From Spirodela intermedia (Eukaryota > Streptophyta > Magnoliopsida > Alismatales > Araceae), in NCBI GenBank assembly GCA_902729315.2, contig LR746274.1, positions 3,499,037 through 3,563,036 of the forward strand: DNA of 64,000 nt. Direction: 5' to 3'. Under the pieces are notes generated by a model. That model saw only the letters and a list, made by a program, of their open reading frames with translations, was not told the origin of the DNA and searched no databases. Each line of letters begins with the position of its first letter. The stretch's first letter is position 1. Made by a program: the position numbers and the translations under genes. Shown piece after piece: positions 1-12,711 of the stretch.

Positions 1-8
1 CTCTCAGT

Positions 9-215
9 CTATTTGCCATCTGGTGTCTCGAAGGATTGGAGAAAACCAAGAAATAACAGTGCGTGGTGTCTTTCACAAGCATCGAAATCCTCTGTGAGAT
101 CAAACAATCCATTGTCTTCAGTCATACTGTACGTACGATAGCTCTGCTGTGGCTGGGTTGTCATAGAGGATGCCTCCTGCTGTTGCTCAGGATTATCTCT
201 TATAGCTTTTGGGGC
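9..215 (-). other. Unassigned exon-like open frame
   Basis: Read on the minus strand, this stretch is open for exactly 69 codons, from just after a possible acceptor (AATAG|GCC) to a TAG stop. The predicted peptide is Q/S/T-rich at first (EQQQEASSMTTQPQQ) and then acidic (MTEDNGLFDLTEDFD), which looks like coding sequence. I do not recognise the family. It lies upstream of the FRIGIDA-like exon on the opposite strand, so it would be either the last exon of an antisense gene entering from the left or chance. The plus strand is also open here for about 40 codons, which weakens the case. Confidence 0.25.
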
Positions 216-1823
216 CTATTTCTTCGCTCAAGATTTCTCTGACTTACTGAATGGAAGAAAAATGCAGATTAGTCCCAACCAAGATGGAAATATGCTCCTT
301 TGATTGTAGGTTCATACCACACTGGATCAGACAAGACACAACTAATATTCATTCTCATAATGGGAACGGATACTTTGGGTGAATGTATATAGGTATTATA
401 TTATTTCGGGTCCCTGCATCATAATGTTTTATTGCTGCTTTATTTATGATTTTCTTCATTTCTCTTTCCTTTTTTCTTTACATTTCTACAATTTTCCTTG
501 AATATGTTTCGGCTGTGGAAAATTTTACTGAGAAGATTATGCTTTGTCCCAATTTCCGAGGACTACCTTAGTCAACTGGAATATTGCAGTTTCTATTCTC
601 CTATACTTTTCCATCTTCGTGGTCTGTATAAAGTTTTGTAGTTGTACTATGCTTTCTCGTTGTTATCTGGGCCTGTTATTGGTGCATCTTTTGGGCCCCA
701 GAGCTATTTACAATTAGCCAATTAAGAATTCTCAGCTGATTATGGGTAAAGCATAGGCTTATTCTGCTAAAGGAATTTACAGCCAAGAGACTTTAGTTTG
801 ATATAGAATTATGTAATCTCATTGAAATCGCCTGAAAGTCAGCGTTAAACGGAAAATATGAACCGAATTTTTCGGATCAGTTAGGGAAAACTGTTTACTT
901 GGGGGTGCGTTTGATAAAAAAGACAACTGAAGGGTGTGATCATTATTCTCAAGACGTGAGACGTGCACATCTTGTTCCTCTCTTAGAACATACGTGCTGT
1001 ATTGAGTATTTTCTACCATGTCTAAGTGTTTAAGAAGCGCTGGAGTTGTGGGTTTTGTAAGCAATGTGTAAAGCTCCAGGCTCTGGTGTTTAGTCTCATA
1101 CAATAACATTTACAAAACCATATATGAGATGTACAAAAAAAAAACAGCCCAGCGCTTGTATTGAAATAAAACCACATTAGCTTCATTCTCAAAAGCCAAG
1201 AACTTGGAATTATTCTGAGACCCTTCCTGATGTATCGGAAAAATTTAACCAATGCATTGGTTTTGGGAGGATTTTCCACAGAATATACGCTGTTGTTCTA
1301 TTTCTATCTGGACTTTCATTGCAATGTTGACTTTTATGGTCTGGATTGGCAGTATTTGTCAATTGTTCATTTTGTGATTTAGCTGTCCTCTATCATCTAC
1401 CATGTATTGAACCAATGTTTGGCCATTTTCCGTTATATCTTGTTTTAATTGTAGGGGCTCGAAATATCCCTGATCTTTTAGCTCTGGTATATGTTAATTT
1501 TTCCATCAAATGTTGAATAATTTTTCGGAGGTGGTTGTCTGTTTGGGGCAACATATTGATAGCCTGTAATTGTGGCATAGCCTGTGACTATCGATAAAGG
1601 AAGATAATCTCAACTTATGTCAAAATGTCCTTCGTTTGACATGGATAGGCTGATGATAAGTGGTGGTAGCACATACAGGCACCATTTAGGGGTGTTTTTA
1701 CATATGAATTATTCAGGGTGTCTTGCAGTTTTGTAAGCTTCCACGAGGTGCTGATACAGGCACCATTTTTCTTTCTCTTTTCATTTTTTAAGAAACCTAT
1801 TGATTTTTGGTGCTGCTGTGCAG
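216..1823. other. Probable intron or upstream DNA of the FRIGIDA-like gene
   Basis: About 1.6 kb of AT-rich sequence before the first recognised FRIGIDA-like exon. No frame shows convincing coding sequence. It ends in a pyrimidine-rich tract and a CAG acceptor at 1821-1823. It is most simply read as the intron joining the N-terminal exon, outside the window, to the exon at 1824. Confidence 0.5.
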
Positions 1824-4194
1824 ATATCGTTCAAGATTTGGTGCAAAAAGAGAAATACATAGCAGCTGCTGACCTTGTTTGTGGCTTTGGTCTCCAAGAG
1901 AAGCATCTTCCTCTAGATTTGATATCATCTTTTTTGATCAAAACCAATACAGATGCAAATGAGGAAAGAAGAGAGGGACAATCTTCAATGAGATCACTGG
2001 TATGTGCCTAATTTATGGTACGGTTTTATTTCATTTCGAAGCCGAAATTTGCAAATAATCATCTGTCCAGAAGATGTCTTTTGAACTTGTTCGCTGTCCA
2101 CCTTTTGTGGTGTTTCACTAAATGTAGTTGAATTCAGGCTCTTGTGAAATTAACATGTCGAATTTTGACCTTTCCCATAGAACTCTTTTATCCTATCCTT
2201 TATATTCTATGCCTATTTTATTTATTTTTTTCTGATGATTTTGATTCTCTGGGAGGGAGAGAGATATGTGGGATTGGCCTCAAGGGTTTTTATTTTATCG
2301 AAATGGTAGTCAGAATTTCTCAGACTAACATGGTGCTGGCTATCTTTCTGTGTAGAAGGATTTGATGTGCTTTTTCTGATATTATACTTGTACATGCTTT
2401 TTTTTGTTTTCAAGTCTCTAATGAATTGTTTGATACTACCCACCTCAGAAAATGGAAAATATAAAGTAATATTATTTAATTCAATACGAGAGATTATTGA
2501 AAGTAAGATTATCTAATCCAGCCAGCAGCCTAGGCTGTTCATGGCTTATAGTGGTCTGCATCGAAGGTACTATTTATGATGGTGAGAGGCGTTCCCCGCT
2601 TGCATCTTCTTAATATTTATCATGTTAGTGGGTGACGAAATCGCTTCTCCTGAATTTCTATTATGAGTATGACCGCAAGGGAACTTTTTGTCCTGGATTT
2701 CTTTGTATGAATTGGTTGAAAATTTTTGAGCAGCCGTCTCAATTTGTCAGTGTTGGACACAGTTAAATGCGCTAAGTTCTTCACGATTTTGAACAAAAAG
2801 TGCATGATGCTTGAACGCCGGAATTAGAAACTTTTTCAACAAGTGAGAGACGCGCGATCACACGACTATTTACTCACAAAAAGCCCATGATGTTAGTTAT
2901 CTTTGAATTTATCTATCTCCACACACGGCTATTTTACATGTATGTTCATGTCTGTTTGCCTGTGTAGCAGGATTCTCGCTTCTTTTTCCTCATGTATTGT
3001 TTCCAACCGCTCCTCTCGTCACATGCCCATGTCAGCCCTTGACCCTTGTGTCTATATCCTCTGGATCGCCGCCACCTGTCTGAGCCATGGCTAAGATGTA
3101 CTGGGTCTATAAGCCACCAGCGTTAGGCTCTTATTGCATATGTTTGACCGTCCCCAGCATGGCTGACTGGTGAGACTTTGGGTCAACCGTCCCTGGATCT
3201 CTCACCTACTTTCTGTGCATTTAGAGTCTGTTGACGTTGCCACCATCATCTGCTGCATGTAATGGAGATGTTCCCTCCGAAGAGTGAAGATCTAGGCGCA
3301 ATTGCCTAGTTTTTAGGCGGTCAAGATGCATTATTGTGCAAATTAAGTACCCGTCGTAGTTTAAAATCTTTTGGACTCTCTTATATTTTGATTATATCGC
3401 TCATTTTCTATACCTTTTTATTTTATCTTTATGTTCTATGACAGAGAGAGACGACTGCGAACCAGCTGGCTGCGTACAAGTCCGTAGTCAAATGCCTGGA
3501 GGAGCACAAGCTCGACGCGTCGTCCCTTGCCAATTTCAGGATCGAAGGGAACATCTCAAAGCTGGAGAGAGAGCTTGTGAAGCTCGAGAAGAAGTTGAGA
3601 GAGAAGATGGTGAAGAGGAAGGCCGAGGGGTTGGAGCAGGTGGGCGAGATGAAGGCGACCCCTCAGATGATGAAGCGGCAGTTCCTGGCCCCAGTGGAGC
3701 TGCCCCCCAACCGAGCCCCGACTCTCCCCCAGGACCACGGCATGGGCTTGCCCATCATGCCCAGTGACCTGTACGACGGCTTCAGCAACAGAGGGGTCGA
3801 CACTACCTTTGGCTCCACAGCGGGCTTCTACAGTGGAGGAGGAGGTGGTGGATACTCGTCAATCGGGGGAGGAAACGGCATCCAGTCGTACCATCAAAGG
3901 TGGTATCCTGGAGGAGCATCCGGGGACAACCACCTCGGGCACGAGTATGCAGGTAGGTTGGGGGGGCCCTCGGCGCACAGAGGCCCGACGGCGCCGCCGC
4001 TGCCCCCACAACGGCAACTGGCGGATCCGTTGCTGCTGGCCTCGTCATCACCTGGAATGATGGGAAGCCGAGCCGGCGGCTCCAGCATTTATGGATTTGG
4101 CGACAACTTTGTGGAGAACGAGCTGTACTATCGCACAGCCAGAAGCAGCGGTCAGTCGAATCCCACGGCTGGATACCACCCCTCGCCCTACTGA
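1824..4194 (+). CDS. FRIGIDA-like protein, 3' part (two exons in window)
   Basis: FRIGIDA-family proteins are plant nuclear scaffold proteins; FRIGIDA itself promotes expression of the floral repressor FLC. Two exons are visible: 1824-1999 (after CAG, before GTATGT) and 3445-4194 (after ACAG, stop TGA). They join in phase. The first encodes the end of the helical FRIGIDA domain (DIVQDLVQKEKYIAAADLV, then CGFGLQEKHLPLDLISSFL). The second continues with NQLAAYKSVVKCLEEHKLD, a strongly charged coiled coil (KLERELVKLEKKLREKM) and a Gly/Pro/Ser-rich tail, the usual order of the family. The second exon is far more GC-rich than the intron. The N-terminal exon is outside the window, so this is about 308 codons of a longer protein. 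The exact subgroup cannot be told. It converges on the MADS gene, with 500 bp between the stop codons. Confidence 0.85.
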
Positions 4195-4589
4195 TCAGCT
4201 TCGACGTTGTTGACTAATGCGGAGACAGCTTGTAGGAATGCGCTTGCCTCCCGCCGGGGGGAGAAGATGTGTATTAATTAACATTACATGAATGTCCGGG
4301 CGGTTTCATGGGAATCAAGAGCCGCTAGATTTTTATTGTTCATTTAATCATCATGTTTTGACTAATGGCGAATTGACCAGCGGTTATCTCTGCTTCTCTC
4401 TCTCTCTCTCCGTTTCTTACTCTTACTGAGGTGGTCCGATGAGACTTGGCGAACCAGTCGAGGTCAAGCTCTTGACATGGACATATATATATGGATGTAA
4501 AGCTATTGACGTAATGCGGACATGTTAGAAGAGAATGGTACAAGTGAAACCAAATTCAGAGAGCCTATACTTCGTCACATTAAATCACA

Positions 4590-4662
4590 GAGCGCGCGAG
4601 AGAGAGAGAGAGAGAAAGAGAGGAAGAGAGGGAGGGAGAGAGAGAGAGAGACAGGCAGACAG
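4590..4662. repeat. GA-rich microsatellite
   Basis: An imperfect (GA)n tract with GGGA interruptions, in the 500 bp between two convergent stop codons. Open frames over it consist only of R/E or S/L repeats and are not genes. Confidence 0.9.
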
Positions 4663-4693
4663 AGAGGGCCAGTGCCCATTCATGGCCTGCGCT

Positions 4694-5920
4694 TTACCTG
4701 GTAACTCCTGTAGAGGAAAGGATATGAGTGCTGCTGGTGGAGGCGGGTAGTAAATTTGAAGGATCACCGTCTCCCCCACTGTTGACTGCCGGTGCACCGA
4801 CGTCTCCGCCGCAAGCATCGGGCGGCACGTTGGGAATGATGGAGGCGGCAGACCACGACGTCTCGGCCAGTGTACGGTACTCCTCCCCTCCTTGAAAGAA
4901 GAGGTCGCCTCCGTAGAGCTCGTTCTGGTGGTACATCATCTCATTGCACATCATGCTGCCGTCGCCGCCGGCGGGGAGATGGTGCAGAGGGAAGTTGTAT
5001 CCCGGGTGCTCGAATGGGAGAGCATTCAAGTGCTCCATGCCGCTGCCGAGAGAGGTGTCGCGGCAGAAGGACAGAGGAAAAGTCATCGACGGATCGAAGA
5101 CGTCCTCGGCGGCGGCGGAGGTGCCGGCGGAGGGGTAAGGGGGCAAGTCAGCGGAGAGGAGGTCGTCGAGAAATCTCATGTCGGCGCCGAAACCGTGGTC
5201 GTCCGAAATCATCAGCGACTGCACGTAAGGGTCCGCCAGCGAGTGTGTGGCGAGTCCGCTGGGCGTCATCTCCGGGTCTCTCTGGTGGCCGTGGGGAGTA
5301 CCCCAGAGTTCTCTTCCTCCGAATCTCTCGGGCTTGAGCTTGTGAAAATCTTCAATGACGCCTTGAAGGGGCCCTTGCGGATCGACGAAGATCGCATTCA
5401 GGGGAACGATATCCGTGGGGGGCACGGCTTCCAGTGCCTGCAAGTGCTGGCCCCAGCAGGCCTCCAGGTCCTTCCCTCTACTCTCTTCCTCCTCTTCGAG
5501 TTCCACTTGGTATATTTTCTCCTCTATCGCCGCCAGCTTCTCGTCGAGAGAGCGAAGTAGATCCTCTAGCGAGTCCGCCGCTGGCAAGGCGTCCAGCCAG
5601 GAGTTGCGCTCGCGGTTGACCTGCGCCTGCAGCCTCTTGAAATGAGCCTCGAAGAAGGTGGTGAGGTCGTACCGGCGCTTGATGCAGTCGTCTGGGTTGA
5701 GGCTCGCGTAGTGCTCGATGATGCGGCGCACCTCCTGCCGGTCTTCGGGCCAGGTCTCGAGCTGGCCGCGGGGACCGAAGCAGACGAGCAGCGTTACGAT
5801 GTCGCAGAGCTTGCCCAGCTCCATGGCCTTCTTTTTTATCACCGCCCTCCTCTTCATGAACGTCGTGTTCCGGTGCTTCTCGCCCTCGATCAGTCTGAGG
5901 GGCATCTTGATGCGCACCAT
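4694..5920 (-). CDS. Type I (M-type) MADS-box transcription factor
   Basis: Single-exon frame of 408 residues. Residues 1-60 are a MADS DNA-binding domain: a basic N-terminus (MVRIKMPLRLIEGEKHR), then TTFMKRR and KKKAMELGKLCDI, then a hydrophobic strand (VTLLVCFGP) and WPED. There is no K-box; instead a helical region (about 70-145) with an acidic EEEEE run is followed by a long low-complexity tail rich in G, D, P and S. Lack of introns and K-box fits type I genes, which mostly act in female gametophyte and endosperm. By eye it is closest to the Mbeta/Mgamma groups, which I cannot separate. The ATG at 5920 begins the canonical MADS N-terminus. The stop TAA sits inside a CAG|GTAAAG donor-like sequence, so an extra 3' exon cannot be excluded. 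GC content is high. Confidence 0.88.
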   Translation of the reverse strand: MVRIKMPLRLIEGEKHRNTTFMKRRAVIKKKAMELGKLCDIVTLLVCFGPRGQLETWPEDRQEVRRIIEHYASLNPDDCIKRRYDLTTFFEAHFKRLQAQVNRERNSWLDALPAADSLEDLLRSLDEKLAAIEEKIYQVELEEEEESRGKDLEACWGQHLQALEAVPPTDIVPLNAIFVDPQGPLQGVIEDFHKLKPERFGGRELWGTPHGHQRDPEMTPSGLATHSLADPYVQSLMISDDHGFGADMRFLDDLLSADLPPYPSAGTSAAAEDVFDPSMTFPLSFCRDTSLGSGMEHLNALPFEHPGYNFPLHHLPAGGDGSMMCNEMMYHQNELYGGDLFFQGGEEYRTLAETSWSAASIIPNVPPDACGGDVGAPAVNSGGDGDPSNLLPASTSSTHILSSTGVTR

Positions 5921-7730
5921 CGTACAGCGAGACTATCGTCTTCAATCTAAACAATGCAGGAACACGAACATACCGTTAACCACATCCCAAAGCAGGTTGG
6001 GGAGGACGCAAGAAGAGGACGCAAGAAGAAGAGAGTGGTGCAGCGAACCGGAGTCTCACGGCGGCGTTTTGAGGAGCTGGCCAGTGCAACTCCACAGTTG
6101 CCGTCTTCATCCGACGACGAAGCAGCTAGGAGAGCAGGCGTGAGGGCGCGGGACAGCCTCCTCTGCAGCCGCATTCACCCGCCCTCGCCGGAGCGATCGA
6201 GGCAGCTACCAAGGAGAAAGAGAAGAAAAAGGAAACTTCTTGATTTGCTACCGGCCACCTCCCCGGGGCAGCGAGATACGGGTTTCCTTGTCTCGTCCTG
6301 TTTCCCTCCCTCCCAACGACAAAACAGGAAAGGTCTTGTTCCCTTTCCTGGCTGCGGTGTCCTGTCCGCCCTTCTCGTGGGCGAGGCCGAGACAGCCGCC
6401 GTCGAGGTCTTTCTTTCCGCTGGTAATGCATTTCAAGAAAATTCGAATTGGCCCTTCATAGGCATATACCAACGCCAAGGATTACTCCTCTGAGATCATC
6501 ATGATGTTGGTGTGGATTAATTAAAGAAGATGAAAAATTTTAGTAGGCGGAGAAAGCCACGAAGCAGATCATCAGGCTGGATCCACTGCATTTATTAGGG
6601 CAGTTAGAGTGATTATGATTGACCACCATGGATAATAAAAAGTCTCAGTTTCAAAATTCATCGAACTGTTCCTCGGGCCTTTAATAAAAATACCATCTTG
6701 TTTCTCTTTAACTGGTCTGGGGAAAACCCTGATAAAACTTACATACTCGCAATACTCGCAGAAGTATTCGATTTTTTAAATCACCAACCGTTCATTCAAG
6801 TTGAATCTCTTAGTGTAAGACCAGATTCCATCCTTGTACTTGTCTAACACTGTTTAGTTTCAGCGTGTGAGCTTTCGTGTGCTCCTCTGACTATTGGTGA
6901 TGAAATAGTTAGCCACGTGCAGCGGTCTAGCGGACAGATCGAAGGGTAGGTTCTGCACGTGTAAATATTTTTGTGGACTTTCTTTAATTTTACAAGTTTA
7001 TCTCAAGAGATCATGAACGAGCTAAAGCACATATCGTTGAAGCCTCCCCTGATAACAGATTGTTTATACACGTTTCACATAAGATCTTTTCCATAAACAA
7101 CCATATACTAGGGCAACTAATCGACGATTATGTATATATGTGACCATAATCTTTGTCAAAAATTCTCTTGTTCAATTTCACAAATTTATGATTAACATGT
7201 ATGAATCTACTTTATTGATGGCAATGTTTAATTTTTATTTTTCTCTTGAGTGTAAATATCCTGAAGATATTGAGAGATCTTTTACAATATATCCCATGTT
7301 CTACTTATACCTCAAGGGCATTAAATTTCCCACGTCGGGGGTACGACTTGAGCGGTAAAGTATTCATTATCATTTTAGAACACTAGATAACAAGTAACTT
7401 CAAATATAACGTCAAATGTTTGAAATGTGCTTACGCAATAATGGTCTTTGAAGAGCTTGAAAAATAGCAAATCTTCATGGTTTTCAAGGTTACAGCAATC
7501 TGATGTTAACTCCTTGGAAGAGGGTGATGGATTTTTATGCTCTTTTGGGTTTTCCTTAAAAATTTCCTGCTAGTTCTTCTCACACTCTCACATCTCGTGC
7601 TTGAAATTTAGAACTCCATAAATACTAATTAATATCCTAAATTTCATAGAATATCAATCTATTTGAATTTGATTGTCCAGTTCTTTGCATTATGCTCTTC
7701 TTCTAGAAAGATTTTCAATGAATATTTCAC

Positions 7731-7761
<31 letters not shown>

Positions 7762-9099
7762 ACATAATTTTCATCAAGTTAAGCATAAATAATGATTACT
7801 TATCCTTCAGGGTAATTTCTTTAAGAAATCAAATTGCAATTTTAGTCATCTCTTCTATCAATTTCTGTTTAAAGGATAAACGACATTTATAGTGAGTGAT
7901 GTGTATTCCTGTTAACATTAATCTAAATGACATGTATTTCTGCAGTAAGTGTCTGGCTATCAAAATGATGTCAATCTAAATGCAAAGAAATGAACTACAA
8001 GTATAGTTATTTCTCTTCTACCATTGACCTAGTTCAACTTTGAGTTTATAAATATTTCTCAACATAAATCAATCAAGGCTATTCTACCATTGTGAAGGTA
8101 CTAAAATACCCTTGTATGTACATTGTCATCATAAAAACTACTAAGATTCCACTAAATCTTTAGTGAAGTATGTCAAACATCATGGCCTCAACACTCTATC
8201 CATTAAACAATAGAACTATCGTAAACCTCAATTGAACACATAGGTCTCAACAATACTATATTTGATTTATCAACTCCATGAAACCAAGAATATATAGATG
8301 TCTTCAAAAAAAATCTTAAATCATTTTATGTTTTATTTTACTTGCTTAAATATTTGGAGGCACTTAATGTGCTATTGAGTTTTTTATCACATGAGGGGTG
8401 TCCAAATTTCCTTTTTTTATGGCACTTGAAATATAAATTTTTCATGTGAACTCAATGGATGATATAGAAAGTGTTGTGACTCACTTCCTATTTCTCTTTT
8501 CTATCACTTCTTTGTAATGTTGGCTAATATGTCCCATTCATATAGTGTGCATTAGCGTGTCACATGATCATTTGGAACAAGAAGAAATCAAACTATTTTT
8601 CATCACTTTTGAGTTAAAATTTAACCTTCATAAAATAATTTTAATCTTATCAAATGCATTGTAGATAAAAATATTTTAATTTCACGCTGCTTGCTGCATT
8701 ATGTTTGCGTTGATCCAAAGTGGGCTGAGTAAACTACTAATAGGGGAGATGAATTGCTTCTTTGAAGTGTTTTTTTACTGATTTATTTTATTAAGTTGTC
8801 ACCTTTTAGTTCCACATTGAGTGGGTATAAACATACTATGTTGAATCAACAATCCTCACTTGAAAATCTAGCCATTCACTTTAAAATTTAAGAGTATCAT
8901 ATGCTTCAAGATTAGAGGGAAGATTAAAAATTTCAAAAATAGTTGATTAAACTCAAGATTATTAATTGATCAATTTAACTCTCTTTCTTTACCTTAATAT
9001 GACCTAAAATCTAAAAAATAGTTTTAGAGGCTACCTCTACATGTAAGAAATATATTTTTTTAAGTTGGTCCAATGGCCAACTATTACATCTCAAATGTG
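5921..9099. other. Intergenic: GC-rich MADS upstream region, then AT-rich DNA
   Basis: About 600 bp of GC-rich sequence upstream of the MADS start (to about 6500) probably holds its promoter and leader; no TATA box stands out. From 6500 to 9100 the DNA is AT-rich with short open frames only and no recognisable coding segment. A short (TA)n(TG)n microsatellite lies at about 7731-7761. Confidence 0.6.
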
Positions 9100-9130
9100 A
9101 TTTCTATAATAAGGCATCAGCACATACACA

Positions 9131-9284
9131 TACATGCACCTAAGTGTATGGTTGAGTACATGAGTTTATAGAAGAAGAGGAGAAAGAAAAAGAGGAAAAA
9201 AGTAGAGATCGTTGAGGAAGAATAAGGAAATGGAGAGAATAAGTTTATAATGAGTTTGATGGGCCTAGTGGACCTATTCTAACA
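9131..9284 (-). repeat. 3' LTR of degraded Copia element (partial)
   Basis: This block resembles 12712-12889: both contain GAGTACATGAG, a purine-rich run of GAAGAAGAG motifs, and end in CTATTCTAACA or TTATTCTAACA on the plus strand, which is TGTTAGAAT on the element's own strand. Immediately outside the CA/TG end is a polypurine tract (AAGAGGGAGTG on the minus strand), as expected just upstream of a 3' LTR. The distal end is not recognisable, so the LTR is truncated or diverged and the left limit is approximate. Confidence 0.7.
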
Positions 9285-10524
9285 CTCCCTCTTAATTTGA
9301 AACATACAAGTCAAACATATTTAACTTGGTGCATGTCATGTCGTAGGAGATCCCTACAATACTCTTAGTAAAGATGTCCACGAGCTGATGAGATGAGACA
9401 ATGTGCGAAATAGAGATAACACTTGACAGTATTTTATTCTAGACATAATGGCAGTCAATTTTGATGTGTTTTGTCTGTTCATAAAATATAAGATTCTCAG
9501 CAATAAAGATGACAACCTAATTATCACAGTAACATAGATATTGATGTATGAGATGAGATGTCAAGTTCTTCAATAAATGAACTTAGTCACACCATCTCTC
9601 ATGCGGTCTCAATTATGACGTGATACTCAAACTCAACACTAGAACAAGATATCACCTTCTATTTTCAAGAGCACCACGTGACAAAATTATTATCTACATT
9701 TGTGTAATAACTAGTGGTGGACTTGTAATCTTTCTTGTCACCAATATATCATGCATCCAAATAAGTTTTAATCTGAATATATCAATATCTTTGATAGATA
9801 AGCCCTCTCTCAAGAGCTCTTTTGATGTATGTCAAAACCTATAAAGTTCTCTCTTAGTGAACTTGTTGAGGTTCTTACATAAATTGACTAAAGATATTGT
9901 GTACATGATGTTGAGGTGAGTGACAGTAAAGTAGATCATCTTCCCCAACAACTATCTATACCAATTAGCATCTTCTAAGAATGGAGACGACATATCTCAA
10001 AAGTATAGACACACTTCTATAGGTGATGACTCTAGCTTGCACTCAAGTAACCTAGTCTTATGAAGCAAATCAAGATCATACTTTTACTAAGAGAAAGCAA
10101 GTTTGTCATCTAATAAGCAAACTCAATCCCAAGTATCGTGAAATTTTCAGATCTCATATATTGAAGTATTATTGTAGGTATAATTTGGTAGTTTAGATGC
10201 TTGCTTCATCACTTTATAATGAATTCAGTAGTCTTTGTAAGCACCTTAAGATCCACAAGATATAATGAGAATCCAAATTGTGTTAGAAGATTACTAAAAT
10301 TGATGAACCAAGTACATGAATCTTACTTAAGTTCATTAATGACGTGTTACGAAAGACACTTTCAATGACTCTCCCTGAACAACATATCTAGGAGGCTGCT
10401 TTATAAACATATATTTCTCAAGATCATCATAGATAAAGATATTAGAAACATTCAACTGATGTAAAGACCATTCCTAATTCACTACTAAATAAAGTATCAC
10501 TATAATAGAGTTAAGTCGAACCAC

Positions 10525-10722
10525 TCAAAAGAACATCTTAGTGTAGTCAATGTCATAGGGTTGTGTAAATCTACGAATAATTAATTGAGCCTTGTGACAT
10601 ACAATAAATTCGTTTAAATTATACTTGAGTGTGAAAACCGACTTACATGTGACGATGTTGACATCACGTGAACGAGATACAAGTGTCCAAATTCTCCAAG
10701 ACACCAAAGCATCTACCTTCAA
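10525..10722 (-). pseudogene. Copia reverse transcriptase, N-terminal fragment
   Basis: A 65-codon frame that follows the well-known start of Copia RT: a tryptophan-containing WTLV segment, then KSVFTLKYN, HKAQLIIRRFTQ and YDIDYTKMF. It is flanked by stops. Downstream RT and RNase H sequence continues in broken frames to about 9345. Confidence 0.85.
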
Positions 10723-12289
10723 GTTTTTGATTGTCTTCTATTCAATACTTGTGCAGCCTCTACATACGACCATGGAATTGACTCAAAGGCCACTGAAAAG
10801 ATAAACGTACTAAGGTACAATAAAAATAAATAAATATAATAAAGTAAAGAATTGTTCAACAACATAAAGAATATTTGGGGTAATAGATAGAGAATACTCA
10901 AGTAATGATACTAATAGATAAGAGGTTAGTAGGAAATCTAAAAACATAGAAAATTTAGGTGAGAAGAATACTTAGGGTAACAATAGTATTACTATGTCTT
11001 TTGACTAGACAAGTCTAGCCATTAGCAATAGTAACTGGTGGATGATGAGGGATAGGCCGGTACGATGATAAAAAGATGAGTGTCTCAGTTATATGGGTGG
11101 AGGCCCTTAAGTCAATAATATATGATGAAGATGAAGATGTAAAGAGAACATATATACTTAACATCAAAGGATTTAGAAGCGAGGTTATATTGACCGAGGA
11201 ATGAGCTATGGTACCACTAGAGTAACGTAGTGTTTCATACTTAATAAAAGTAAATATCATCTGAAAAGTTAGAGACGAGATATTAAATGATGTCATAGAA
11301 GCTTATGAAGAAGATAGAAGAGCTAGTTGGGTAGAGTTGGACTTCTTAAATTGTTTCCAACATTTGTTGGACGAGTGATTTTACTTGCCACAATAGATGC
11401 ATAGAGAAAAAGAATTACACTCCTCACATCATAAATGAACACTATTTGGACTCGAAATAGGAGGATAATGTGGCACTTAAAAAGTGGAGACAGCCATTGC
11501 CGAATGAATAATTGTGCCATTGGCTATAACAAGAGCAGTGCTTAAACTCACACATAGTACAACAAACAAAATCTGAGAGATATCATGTACCCAATCTCTA
11601 GAGAGGATCATCTCACGAATTTGAGAGATAATCGATGAATGAAATCTGTTCAAATAGATTCCAACAAAAAACTCTTGATGATAGCACTCAAATATTTAGA
11701 GGTTAGTGGTTGAAGACTCATATAGGGCAAGCTCCTATATCAAGGCCTAGAGACAACCGAAATGAACTTGAAGTGAGGAGTCAACCTACTTGCAAGTAAG
11801 AAGTAACTCGAAAATCTTGACCACACAACTGATATTTATCTAATTAATATACATGTTCTTCAATATCGTTTAAAGTTATTACATAGAGTGAATGTAAATG
11901 AAAGACTTAATAATACTTGGCTCAATGTTCTAAAACATCTAAGTAATGATGGTTAAATCTAGTTGAGACCATGAAGCATAAGACAGATCAATGAGGTTAG
12001 GTGGATTAGTCGATAAGTGGTGGAAAAGACTATACGACATCAAAAGTGGTCAAATCTAGAGGCCCACGGTGCATAATTATGTCTATTGAAGACATATGCC
12101 GATCATGTGAGTTGCGTCATGATAGAGTACCGTAGAATACTTGACCTGATTAGAGAACGAACAATAATCAACTAAATAACTAACATAAAAGGCACATGAG
12201 ACATTGAGGATTCACCCACCGGATCTATAGATCAAGATTAGTGAGAGATGAGATGATGCTAGGAGGGGATGTCCCTAGAGTTGTGTGGG

Positions 12290-12421
12290 CACCAGGAGGC
12301 AGCATGCGGGATGTCGAGAGGTGACGCACAAAGTGTCAGGAGGTGGCACGTGGGGTGCCTAGAGGTGATGGGCAAGGCACTAGGAGATAATGTGCAGGGC
12401 AACAAGAGGTGGCATGGACGG
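12290..12421. repeat. 22-bp minisatellite, about six copies
   Basis: Six consecutive 22-base units, each built on a core like ctagaggtgg followed by gcanGngg, run without gaps from 12290 to 12421. Weaker copies may extend on both sides. The region is much more GC-rich than its surroundings and lies in the gag/leader part of the degraded Copia element. Confidence 0.7.
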
Positions 12422-12699
12422 CGTGTGGGGTGCCTATAGTCAATGCATAGGACACCGATGGGAGATGGTGCCATCAAGCACACAGATGTAGTGGTGCGTC
12501 GAGTGAACATGCAGGATGGCACTAGACAAGTGCCAAATAGGCATGTAGGTGCGTGCCACAAGAGGCACAATAGGTGTGCATGGCTATGTAGACTAGGCAC
12601 TAGGTAGGTGCATAAGGTAGCACTATAGGAGATTGCACTGAGAAAGGATAGGTAACACCGAGAGAGGAGGTAGAGGGACAGTGGTAGAGAAACCCTAGG

Positions 12700-12711
12700 G
12701 CTCTAACACCA
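12700..12711 (-). other. Copia primer binding site
   Basis: On the element's strand the 12 bases directly after the LTR read TGGTGTTAGAGC, one or two changes from TGGTATCAGAGC, the site complementary to initiator methionine tRNA used by most plant LTR retrotransposons. It abuts the TGTTAACA end of the LTR. Confidence 0.8.

Noticed and set aside
5954-6493. A 179-codon plus-strand frame antisense to and upstream of the MADS gene.
   Set aside because: GC-rich DNA keeps several frames open here; the peptide is basic low complexity with no domain and other frames are equally open.
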